Below are positions 1-7,115 of a stretch of DNA of 37,669 nt, piece after piece. Each line of letters opens with the position of its first letter. The first letter of the stretch is position 1. The stretch is from NCBI GenBank assembly GCA_934167935.1, contig CAKPMH010000011.1, positions 1 through 37,669 on the forward strand, read 5' to 3'. The stretch is from an uncultured Bacilli bacterium. Its GTDB lineage: Bacteria > Bacillota_I > Bacilli_A > RF39 > UBA660. Below the pieces are notes generated by a model. It was not told where the DNA came from, did not search any database, and was given only the letters and a program-made list of their open reading frames with translations. Made by a program: the position numbers and the translations under genes.

Positions 1-133
1 ACTATAAATGTGTTTATGATGTAGAATTAAATTATTACAAATAGTGGTGCGGTTGAAATTACAAAAAAGAAAAAAATATATAAAAAATATATTTTTTTGT
101 TTCACCAATTTATAAAATGAATATAATATTATG

Positions 134-250
134 AATAATAAAAAAATATATGAATATATATTAAAAAGATGGTTATATTATTAGTAGCACTTGTAAGTAT
201 AAAATATACTTGTTTATAGTGTTACGCTAATGCTTTTTTAGCGTTTTATA
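134..250 (+). ncRNA. Candidate small structured RNA or leader end with terminator-like hairpin
   Basis: This stretch has no credible reading frame but contains nested inverted repeats. GCACT (186-190) can pair with AGTGT around 218-222, and it encloses a 7-bp stem AAGTATA/TATACTT with an AAA loop. A second hairpin follows directly, ACGCTAA (224-230) with TTAGCGT (238-244), then TTTTAT. A TATAAT at 122-127 could be its -10 box, with TTGTTT at 97-102, although the 19-nt spacer is long. The T-run is short, so termination is uncertain. It could equally be the 3' end of a transcript from outside the window. I recognise no RNA family. Confidence 0.3.
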
Positions 251-255
251 TAGAT

Positions 256-306
256 AAAGAAACTATGTTTCTTTAAAAAAATCTAGAATTTATTCTAGAT
301 TTTTTT
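256..306 (-). terminator. Double hairpin terminator of the DUF975-like gene
   Basis: ATCTAGAAT (281-289) pairs with ATTCTAGAT (292-300), flanked by A-run and T-run, so it can terminate on either strand. It contains the TAA stop of the minus-strand gene. A second inverted repeat, AAAGAAAC (256-263) with GTTTCTTT (267-274), lies just downstream on the minus strand. Confidence 0.75.
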
Positions 307-934
307 TGTTATATATTTCTTTAATTTCATTATAAAAATTTGCTTCTGTAACATTCATATATGGAATTAACCATAAATATAAAATTCCAAATGTAAAAAT
401 TCCTAAAATTAGCCATCCTAAGAAAGATAGTTTAAGTATAAAAAATTCAAGTTTATATCCATTCATCATTTTTTTACTTAAAAGAAGGGCTTCTTTTATA
501 TTCATAGTAGGGTTATCAAGTAAAATATAGAATGTTTGAGATAATGAAATAGCTATAATAATACCTGGAATTATAAAAAATATTGCTCCTAAAAATGTAA
601 ATATACCTATTAATATAGAGGATACTATATATATAGGTAACATATCTGCTTTACTAAATAATTCGTCACTTGTAACATTTTCGTCTCTTGATATTTTAAG
701 GAAAAAACTAATATAACCAAATGAAATAGTTCCTGTTATAATTAATTCAATTACATTAGTAAATATATTATAGATATTACTTGAATCTAAAGTTGTAAAA
801 TGTGTTATTAATGCATAGATTATTTCAAAACCTAGAGAAATAATAAATAATGTTAATAATAATTTAATAGATTCAAAGTATTTATTATTTAAGCTCTCTT
901 TAGCTTTGTTTTTTAATTCAATTCTATTTATCAT
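290..934 (-). CDS. DUF975-like multi-pass integral membrane protein
   Basis: A 214-residue hydrophobic protein. The N-terminus has the form of the DUF975 family: a short basic amphipathic stretch (IELKNKAKESL) followed by a first membrane segment at about residues 22-42. Further hydrophobic stretches lie near 60-80, 100-130 and 165-195. The family is widespread in Bacillota and has no established function. The start is supported by AAAGGAG on the minus strand a few bases before the ATG. It is transcribed away from mutS from the shared 935-1031 interval and ends in its own terminator, so it is probably a single-gene unit. Family assignment is by pattern of the N-terminus and hydropathy only. 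Confidence 0.65.
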   Translation of the reverse strand: MINRIELKNKAKESLNNKYFESIKLLLTLFIISLGFEIIYALITHFTTLDSSNIYNIFTNVIELIITGTISFGYISFFLKISRDENVTSDELFSKADMLPIYIVSSILIGIFTFLGAIFFIIPGIIIAISLSQTFYILLDNPTMNIKEALLLSKKMMNGYKLEFFILKLSFLGWLILGIFTFGILYLWLIPYMNVTEANFYNEIKEIYNKKNLE

Positions 935-1031
935 AAAAACTCCTTTCTAATGTAATTATATAACAATTTAAAATAAAAATAAATCTTTAAAAAAATTCTA
1001 AAAAATGGTAAAATAAATAAAGGTGATATGA

Positions 1032-3572
1032 ATGTTACGAAGTGAAGTAGATAAAAATAAAGTAACGCCTATGATGAAGCAATACTTAGAAGTAAAAGAA
1101 AAAAATGAAGATATAATAATTTTTTTTAGATTAGGCGATTTTTATGAAATGTTTTTTGAAGATGCGATTAAAGTATCAAGAGAATTGGAACTAACATTAA
1201 CAGGAAAAAATGCAGGATTAGAAGAAAAAATACCTATGTGTGGGATACCACATCATGCTGCTAATATATATATAGAAAAATTAGTTGATTTAGGCTATAA
1301 AATAGGAATATGTGAACAATTAGAAGATCCTAAAAATGCTAAAGGAATTGTAAAAAGAGATATAATTCAAATAATAAGTAAAGGTACTATTATAAATGAT
1401 GAATCGTTAAATGAACATGAAAATAATTATATAGGAAATGTAATGGATTTTAATCATTGCTATATGATAAGCTATATAGATATATCAACGGGTGAAGTTT
1501 ATATAACTAAACTTGAACATGATAAGTCAAAACTTGTAAGTGAAATAGTAAGTATTGGAATAAAAGAAATAGTGGTAAATGATAAAATTGATATAAGTAT
1601 AATAAATATGTTAAAAAATCAATTTAGAATTACAATAAGCAGTTTATGTGAAATAGATGATTTGTTAGAATATAAATATATTTATGAAGATATTAGTGAT
1701 GTAAGATATATTGAAACTTTAAAACATTTACTTACATATATAAATAATACTCAAAAAAGAAATTTGTCACATTTACAAAAAGTAGTAATAAAAGAAAATA
1801 AAGATTATTTAAAGATGAATATTCATACTAAAAGGAATTTAGAGCTTACAGAAACATTAAGACTTAAGAGTCGAAATTATTCACTTTTATGGCTACTTGA
1901 TAAAACTAAAACAGCAATGGGATCACGTATGTTAAGGCAAATGATTGAAAATCCTTTAATAAATAAAGATGAAATAAATAAAAGATATGATGTAGTAGAT
2001 ACATTACTTAGAGAATTTATATTAAAAGATGATTTATGTAAGCTTTTATGTGAGGTATATGATTTAGAGAGATTATCAGGTAGAATTGCTTTTGGAAATG
2101 CTAATGCAAGAGATTTACTACAACTAAAAAATTCAATAAAAGTTTTACCTTCAATAAAACAAATATTAACACAAATTAATTTTTATAAAAATGTTGAAGA
2201 ATTAAATGATTTATATGAATTATTAGAAAAAAGTATATATGAAAATCCACCTGTTTCTATAAAAGAGGGATATATTATTAAAGATGGCTTTAATAGTGAA
2301 CTTGATGAACTTAAAAGTTTAAGAAAAGGTGGTAAAGATTTTATTGCTAAATTTGAAGCAGAAGAAAAAAATCGTACAGGAATTAAAACTTTGAAAGTAG
2401 GATATAATCGTGTATTTGGTTATTATATAGAAGTATCAAAAGGAATGACTAATTTAGTAAAAGAAGAATTTGGCTATGAAAGAAAACAAACATTAGCTAA
2501 TGCTGAGAGGTATATAAGTCCTATTTTAAAAGAAAAAGAAGCTTTAATTTTAAATGCAGAAGAAAAAATAATAGAACTTGAATATGAATTGTTTACAAAG
2601 ATCAGAGATAAAATAAAAGAATATATTCCTAAGATTCAAGAAATTGCTAAAACAATAAGTGAAATAGATGTTATGCAATCATTTTCTACTGTAACAGAAG
2701 AAAATAATTATGTAAGGCCAATATTAACTAGTGAAAGAAAATTAGAAATAATTGATAATAGACATCCAGTTGTTGAAAAAGTAATTGACACGGAATATGT
2801 TAGAAATGATATAGTAATGGATACGGATACAGATATTTTACTTATAACTGGTCCTAATATGGCTGGTAAATCTACATATATGAGACAACTTGCTATAACA
2901 GTTATAATGGCTCAAATAGGATGCTTTGTTCCAGCAAAAAAAGCTTTAATGCCTATATTTGATGCAATTTTTACAAGAATTGGTGCAAGTGATGACTTAG
3001 TTAGTGGAGAATCAACTTTTATGGTTGAAATGAAAGAAGCAGAAGATGCTATTAAAAATGCTACTCAAAATAGTTTAATTTTATTTGATGAGCTTGGTAG
3101 AGGAACAGCTACTTTTGATGGGATGGCTCTTGCTCAGTCTATTATTGAATATATAAGTAATAATATAAAAGCTAAAACTTTATTTTCAACACATTATCAT
3201 GAATTAACAGATTTAGAAGATACATTATCTAATTTAAAGAATGTACATGTTAGTGCAAAAGAAGATGATGGAAATATAATTTTTTTACATAAAGTTAAAA
3301 CAGGTAGTGTTGATAAAAGTTATGGTATTCATGTTGCAAAACTTGCTAATTTACCTGAAAATTTAATTAAAAGAGCAGATCAAATATTAGCAATATATGA
3401 AAATAAAGAAAAAAATAGAGATGTCATTGTACAAGAATCTTTACCGCTTGTAGAAGAAAAGATGGAATCTAAAGTAGAGGAAGAATTAAAGAAAATTGAT
3501 ATTTTGTCTGTAACACCATTGGATGCTTTAAATATACTTTATAAATTGAAAGAAGAATTAAACGAAAGGTGA
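1032..3572 (+). CDS. mutS: DNA mismatch repair protein MutS
   Basis: Recognises base mismatches and small loops after replication and couples ATP-driven clamp sliding to MutL. At 846 residues it is full length. The N-terminal mismatch-reading motif GDFYEMF (about residues 35-41) supplies the intercalating Phe and the Glu. The C-terminal ATPase has Walker A GPNMAGKST (about 607-615), Walker B LILFDELGRGT (about 681-691) and the THYHEL switch near 719. The tail ends in the usual LDALNILYKLKEEL-type dimerisation helix. The ATG is preceded by AAAGGTGAT; an overlapping ATG at 1028 is in another frame. TAAAAT at 1009-1014 is the likely -10. No mutL lies in the window; the next gene follows after 4 bases. 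Confidence 0.98.
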   Translation: MLRSEVDKNKVTPMMKQYLEVKEKNEDIIIFFRLGDFYEMFFEDAIKVSRELELTLTGKNAGLEEKIPMCGIPHHAANIYIEKLVDLGYKIGICEQLEDPKNAKGIVKRDIIQIISKGTIINDESLNEHENNYIGNVMDFNHCYMISYIDISTGEVYITKLEHDKSKLVSEIVSIGIKEIVVNDKIDISIINMLKNQFRITISSLCEIDDLLEYKYIYEDISDVRYIETLKHLLTYINNTQKRNLSHLQKVVIKENKDYLKMNIHTKRNLELTETLRLKSRNYSLLWLLDKTKTAMGSRMLRQMIENPLINKDEINKRYDVVDTLLREFILKDDLCKLLCEVYDLERLSGRIAFGNANARDLLQLKNSIKVLPSIKQILTQINFYKNVEELNDLYELLEKSIYENPPVSIKEGYIIKDGFNSELDELKSLRKGGKDFIAKFEAEEKNRTGIKTLKVGYNRVFGYYIEVSKGMTNLVKEEFGYERKQTLANAERYISPILKEKEALILNAEEKIIELEYELFTKIRDKIKEYIPKIQEIAKTISEIDVMQSFSTVTEENNYVRPILTSERKLEIIDNRHPVVEKVIDTEYVRNDIVMDTDTDILLITGPNMAGKSTYMRQLAITVIMAQIGCFVPAKKALMPIFDAIFTRIGASDDLVSGESTFMVEMKEAEDAIKNATQNSLILFDELGRGTATFDGMALAQSIIEYISNNIKAKTLFSTHYHELTDLEDTLSNLKNVHVSAKEDDGNIIFLHKVKTGSVDKSYGIHVAKLANLPENLIKRADQILAIYENKEKNRDVIVQESLPLVEEKMESKVEEELKKIDILSVTPLDALNILYKLKEELNER

Positions 3573-3576
3573 TAAT

Positions 3577-3951
3577 ATGGAAATAAAAAAGGAAAATTGG
3601 TGGTTTTATTTATTATTAAATGTAGTTACATTCGGATTATTTTATTTAGTACTTGCTAAGAGTTTAAACTGTTTTAACAAAGATGCTTGGTATATGAAGT
3701 GGCAGTACTGGGTATTTGGTTCATTATGTTTAATATTTCCTGTATTTTTAATGCTAATGGTATTTGTTATTCAAATGAATTGTGCTGTTGCAGCAAAACT
3801 TAATGTATCGGGTAGTAATATATATAATGCACCTTATAGTTGGATAATTTGCTTTATAGTTCCAGTATTTGGATGGGCACTTCTAATTATTATGTATCTT
3901 TATGTATTTATATTTCCAATTGTTAAAATAGCAGGTGGTAGAAATGAATAA
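3577..3951 (+). CDS. Small three-helix membrane protein, function unknown
   Basis: A 124-residue protein with about three hydrophobic segments at residues 7-29, 45-67 and 86-115. It has a W-rich N-terminus and an N-terminal half reminiscent of small Bacillota membrane proteins of the DUF4234 type, but I cannot assign a family with confidence. It starts 4 bases after mutS with GAAAGGTGATA upstream, so it is probably co-transcribed. Its last 8 bases overlap the DUF5662 gene that follows, which suggests translational coupling. Confidence 0.7.
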   Translation: MEIKKENWWFYLLLNVVTFGLFYLVLAKSLNCFNKDAWYMKWQYWVFGSLCLIFPVFLMLMVFVIQMNCAVAAKLNVSGSNIYNAPYSWIICFIVPVFGWALLIIMYLYVFIFPIVKIAGGRNE

Positions 3952-4480
3952 ATTTTTTAAACATATTAATTTAGTTAATAAACATAGATGGTATGTATTT
4001 AAGTTGTGTTTAAAGGCTGGTATTCCATATAGGGGGTTAGTACATGATTTATCAAAATATTCACCAACTGAATTATTTGAAAGTGTTAAGTATTATAATG
4101 GAACACATAGCCCTATAATTGAAGCCAAAAAAGATAAAGGATATTCTATTGCTTGGCTTCATCATAAGGGAAGAAATAAACATCATTTTGAATATTGGAT
4201 TGATTTAAGCACTACAGATAAAACTCCTATAATTCCTTATAAATATACAGTTGAAATGATTTGTGATACATTAGCTGCTGGGATGGCTTATATGGGTAAA
4301 AAATGGACTAACAGTCATCAATTAGAATATTTTAATAATAGAAAAGATAAGGCTTATATAAATGAAAATATTATAAATGTTTTAGAAGAAGTTTATAAGC
4401 AGGTTTCTTTATATGGAATAGATAAAGTTATAAATAAACAAAATCTAAAAAAAATATATAATAAGTATACAAAAAAATGA
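3944..4480 (+). CDS. DUF5662 family protein
   Basis: A soluble protein of 178 residues from the ATG at 3944. This start has AGGTGG 5 bases upstream; a GTG at 3935 would overlap that site and is less likely. Conserved family features are visible: GLVHDLSKYSPTEL in the first third, then KYYNGTHSPI, AWLHHKGRNKHHFEYW, and a late CDTLAAGMAYMGK helix. The many His and Asp residues (HD, HH, HxxH patterns) suggest a metal-binding or HD-like fold, but no activity is known for this family. It overlaps the preceding gene by 8 bases. Its TGA lies inside the shared terminator with the convergent gene. Confidence 0.8.
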   Translation: MNKFFKHINLVNKHRWYVFKLCLKAGIPYRGLVHDLSKYSPTELFESVKYYNGTHSPIIEAKKDKGYSIAWLHHKGRNKHHFEYWIDLSTTDKTPIIPYKYTVEMICDTLAAGMAYMGKKWTNSHQLEYFNNRKDKAYINENIINVLEEVYKQVSLYGIDKVINKQNLKKIYNKYTKK

Positions 4481-4498
4481 GTAAACACTCATTTTTTC
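4471..4498. terminator. Bidirectional terminator between convergent genes
   Basis: AAAAAATGAGT (4472-4482) and ACTCATTTTTT (4487-4497) form an 11-bp stem with an AAAC loop. Both neighbouring stop codons lie within it, and it has a T-run in each direction. Confidence 0.9.
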
Positions 4499-4914
4499 TT
4501 TTTTGTTTTTTTATTATTATATAAATAATTAAAAAGTATTTCAACTTCATTATTAGATAATAGATCGACTTTATCTTTTAATGGTAGATTTATTTTTTTT
4601 ATTAATTCAGTATCAATATTATCAACATCAATATTTTCATATTTACTAATTATACAATTATTAATATATAGCTCAATTTTTTCTCTTTTAGAAAGCTTTA
4701 TTTCGTCTTTATATAAAGAATTATATAATTCTTCAATTTGTTCATTAGTTAATAAGTCTATTTTTTCTTTTAAAGGCAAATTAATAATTTTCCTAAATTC
4801 AGGATTAATTATACTTAAACTTGAAGGATTATATTTAATTGTTAAATAACTATTTGTATAAAGTCTAATTTTTTCTAACTTAGATAATTTATTGTTTATT
4901 ATTACATCTTTCAT
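4489..4914 (-). CDS. Unrecognised protein built of two copies of a ~60-residue repeat
   Basis: 141 residues, charged and Leu/Ile-rich, with no signal peptide or membrane segment. It consists of two homologous copies, about residues 8-70 and 72-134. Each begins KLSK-EKI-LY-N and continues through an INLPLK-K-DLL-N motif to a final helix ending LYN or LYK. The copies are clearly diverged, so the duplication is not recent. A poly-Lys tail closes the protein. The minus-strand start has GGAGG upstream and a good promoter at 4939-4967, so it is expressed alone. I do not recognise the family; an all-helical adaptor or regulatory protein is possible but unproven. Confidence 0.65.
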   Translation of the reverse strand: MKDVIINNKLSKLEKIRLYTNSYLTIKYNPSSLSIINPEFRKIINLPLKEKIDLLTNEQIEELYNSLYKDEIKLSKREKIELYINNCIISKYENIDVDNIDTELIKKINLPLKDKVDLLSNNEVEILFNYLYNNKKTKKKK

Positions 4915-4938
4915 AAAAAGGCCTCCATTTAACAGATT

Positions 4939-4967
4939 ATTCTAACAATTAAATGTTGGATTGTCAA
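4939..4967 (-). promoter_or_regulatory. Vegetative promoter of the two-repeat protein gene
   Basis: On the minus strand, TTGACA (962-967 of this 4-kb block) and TAGAAT (4939-4944) are separated by exactly 17 bases. The position is right for the gene starting at 4914. Confidence 0.7.
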
Positions 4968-5007
4968 GCTTATTAATTTAAATTTCATTAATATCAAATA
5001 TATTTTG

Positions 5008-5036
5008 TTTACTTTAAGAATAAATAATGATATAAT
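5008..5036 (+). promoter_or_regulatory. Promoter of the Tim44-like/SPFH pair
   Basis: TTTACT (5008-5013), a 17-base spacer and TATAAT (5031-5036), with a TG extended -10 dinucleotide at 5028-5029. It lies about 40 bases before the ATG at 5074. Confidence 0.7.
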
Positions 5037-5073
5037 TTAGCTATAATATTATGTATAATTGAGGGAGAATGTT

Positions 5074-5790
5074 ATGAATTCATTATTAATAATCTTATTA
5101 ACTATATTTTCTATATTATTTTTAATAGTGATTGTTTTGTTTTTTGTAATAAAAAATAAAATAGGAGAATTTTCTAAAGCTGCTTTTGGAACTAGCAATT
5201 TAATTAAAGGAATTAAAGATCAAGAATTAGATATAAGAGAAGATGCCAAAACATTAACTGGTATGGAAAAACTTGATTTACCTAGATTAATGAATGATTT
5301 TAAAGAATTAAATATTAACGAATTAAAACATGAATCAGAACTTAAAGTAGTTAAATGTTTACACGCTATAGAAACAAAAGAAACTGAAAATATTAAAGAA
5401 GAGATTATTAAAGTTTGGATAAATAGTAAAATAGAGGATTTAAAAAATGATTCAGTAAATTATGATAATATTAAATTTCATAATACTATTTTAAATAGAT
5501 ATGAAAAGAATGATGCTATAGCTACAATTAAAATACATACAGCATTAGAATATATTTATAGTAAAAATAATAAAAGTCCACATAAGGTTCAAACAAGATT
5601 TGAACTTGAATATATATATATAATTGATTCTGATAAACTTGATAGTCAGGTAAAAGGAATAGGACTTAATTGTCCAAATTGTGGAGCCCCAATAAAAAAT
5701 TTAGGTTCTAAATCATGTGATTATTGTGGTAGTGGAGTAATCGATATTGCAAAGAGAACTTGGGTTTTAAATAATATTAAAGAATTTTAG
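5074..5790 (+). CDS. Membrane-anchored Tim44-like protein with C-terminal zinc ribbon
   Basis: 238 residues. A strong N-terminal membrane anchor (about residues 3-28) is followed by a charged linker. A Tim44-like alpha/beta domain spans about residues 75-190, and a CPNC/CDYC zinc ribbon lies near 204-225. I place the start at ATG 5074, behind GAGGGAG. An upstream in-frame TTG at 5059 overlaps that ribosome site and is unlikely. The gene sits 15 bases ahead of an SPFH protein that also ends in a zinc ribbon. In Bacillus subtilis a comparable SPFH protein (YdjI) works with membrane partners that recruit the stress protein PspA, so a membrane-maintenance complex is the likely context. No PspA is visible here. 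Confidence 0.7.
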   Translation: MNSLLIILLTIFSILFLIVIVLFFVIKNKIGEFSKAAFGTSNLIKGIKDQELDIREDAKTLTGMEKLDLPRLMNDFKELNINELKHESELKVVKCLHAIETKETENIKEEIIKVWINSKIEDLKNDSVNYDNIKFHNTILNRYEKNDAIATIKIHTALEYIYSKNNKSPHKVQTRFELEYIYIIDSDKLDSQVKGIGLNCPNCGAPIKNLGSKSCDYCGSGVIDIAKRTWVLNNIKEF

Positions 5791-5805
5791 AAAAGAGGAA
5801 AGATT

Positions 5806-7038
5806 ATGGGTTTAATTAAAGCAGTCGTTGGAGCTGCCTCTTCAACATTAAAAGATGAATGGTTAGAGTATATTTATTGTGATAGAATGCCAGATAATGT
5901 TTTAATGAGAAAAGGAATGCCAAATAATACAGGTAATAATAATGGAAGTAGTAATATTATTACAAATGGTAGTAAAATAGTTGTAGGAGAAGATCAATTT
6001 TTAATAGTTGTTTCAGATGGTAAAATAGTTGATTTTACTGCAGAAGCAGGAAGATATACTTTTGATAAAGGAACAGAACCTTCAATGTTATATGGAGGGT
6101 TTGGAAAAGGCTTAATTGAAAGTTTTAAAACATTTGGTTCAAGATTTACAACAGCAGGTAGTGTAAATCATGATCAAAGAGTATATTTTGTAAATATGCG
6201 TGATATTATAGGAAATAAATTTGGTACACCAAATCCTATTCCATTTAGAGATAGTGAATTTGGAATGACTGTTGATATAAGATGTTTTGGAGAATATGCA
6301 ATTAAAGTAACAGATCCAATTAAATTTTATACATCACTAGGTGGAAATGTAGATGGTGATTATGTAATTGGTGATGAGTTTGAATCACAATTTAGTGCTG
6401 ATTTTATGCAAGCATTACAACCAGCATTATCATCTGTTGCAATGCAAAAAGTTTCATATGATATGTTACCTGGAGCAGTTGCTCAAATTTCAAATGCTGT
6501 AAAAGAACAACTTGATCCTACTTGGGGAGTAAATGGTATAAATGTTGCTCGTGTATCAATTAAGAGTGTTACACCAACTGATGAAAGTGCTAACATGATT
6601 AAAGCTGCACAAAAAGATAGAATTTATGCAATGAATCCTGCAATGCAAGGAGCAAGAGCAAATGCCGCAGCAAGTGAAGCAATGGTTGATGCTGCAAATA
6701 ATGCAAATGGTGCTATGAATGGTTTTATGGGAATTGGAATGATGAATCAAGGTGGTGCAATGTTTGGTGCAAATATATCAGAACAAAGCAGACAAGGTGT
6801 TGCTATGGAATCTATGAGTGCTCCTAGTATGATGCAACCAGAACCAGCTCCAGCTATGCAAACTATTGTACAAGAAGATCCAACTATTAAACCAGAAAAT
6901 AGTGAAAGTGTTTCAATTACGAAGGATGAGCCAACTAGTTTGGAAAATAATGATTTACCAAAAGCAAAATTTTGTGTAAATTGTGGTACAAAATTAGTTG
7001 GAAGATTTTGTACTGAATGTGGAACAAAAGCCGAGTAA
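5806..7038 (+). CDS. SPFH-domain protein with C-terminal zinc ribbon (YdjI-like)
   Basis: 410 residues and no membrane segment. The SPFH region covers roughly residues 25-270. It includes the conserved opening WLEYIYCDRMPDNVLMRKG, the VVSDGKIVDFTAEAGRYTFD strand region and DSEFGMTVDIRCFGEYAIKV. A low-complexity Ala/Met/Gly/Asn linker (about 275-350) leads to a double-CxxC zinc ribbon, CVNCGTKL and CTECGTK, at the C-terminus. The family is annotated as an SPFH or virion-core-like protein; B. subtilis YdjI is the best-known relative. It is the second gene after the Tim44-like protein and has an AGAGGAAAG ribosome site. Soluble SPFH proteins of this kind are thought to scaffold membrane-associated assemblies; that role here is inference. 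Confidence 0.85.
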   Translation: MGLIKAVVGAASSTLKDEWLEYIYCDRMPDNVLMRKGMPNNTGNNNGSSNIITNGSKIVVGEDQFLIVVSDGKIVDFTAEAGRYTFDKGTEPSMLYGGFGKGLIESFKTFGSRFTTAGSVNHDQRVYFVNMRDIIGNKFGTPNPIPFRDSEFGMTVDIRCFGEYAIKVTDPIKFYTSLGGNVDGDYVIGDEFESQFSADFMQALQPALSSVAMQKVSYDMLPGAVAQISNAVKEQLDPTWGVNGINVARVSIKSVTPTDESANMIKAAQKDRIYAMNPAMQGARANAAASEAMVDAANNANGAMNGFMGIGMMNQGGAMFGANISEQSRQGVAMESMSAPSMMQPEPAPAMQTIVQEDPTIKPENSESVSITKDEPTSLENNDLPKAKFCVNCGTKLVGRFCTECGTKAE

Positions 7039-7048
7039 TTATTGTTAC

Positions 7049-7078
7049 AAAAGTAGACAAAAGTCTACTTTTTTTTAA
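7049..7078 (+). terminator. Terminator of the SPFH operon
   Basis: AAAAGTAGAC (7049-7058) pairs with GTCTACTTTT (7063-7072) around an AAAA loop, followed by a long T-run. Confidence 0.9.
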
Positions 7079-7085
7079 ATTTATA

Positions 7086-7094
7086 TGTTATACT
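7086..7094 (+). promoter_or_regulatory. Extended -10 promoter of the giant prepilin gene
   Basis: TGtTATACT at 7086-7094 is an extended -10 element about 20 bases before the ATG at 7116. No convincing -35 box is seen. Confidence 0.45.
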
Positions 7095-7115
7095 ATCTAT
7101 ATAGTAGGTGAGTAT

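Noticed and set aside
131..176. A 14-codon ATG frame in the left-edge region
   Set aside because: No ribosome site and no similarity; the region is better explained by RNA hairpins.
6556..6750. Minus-strand open frame rich in His, Cys and Ser opposite the SPFH linker
   Set aside because: The odd composition is the complement of the Ala/Met/Asn-rich linker codons, not a real Cys-rich peptide.
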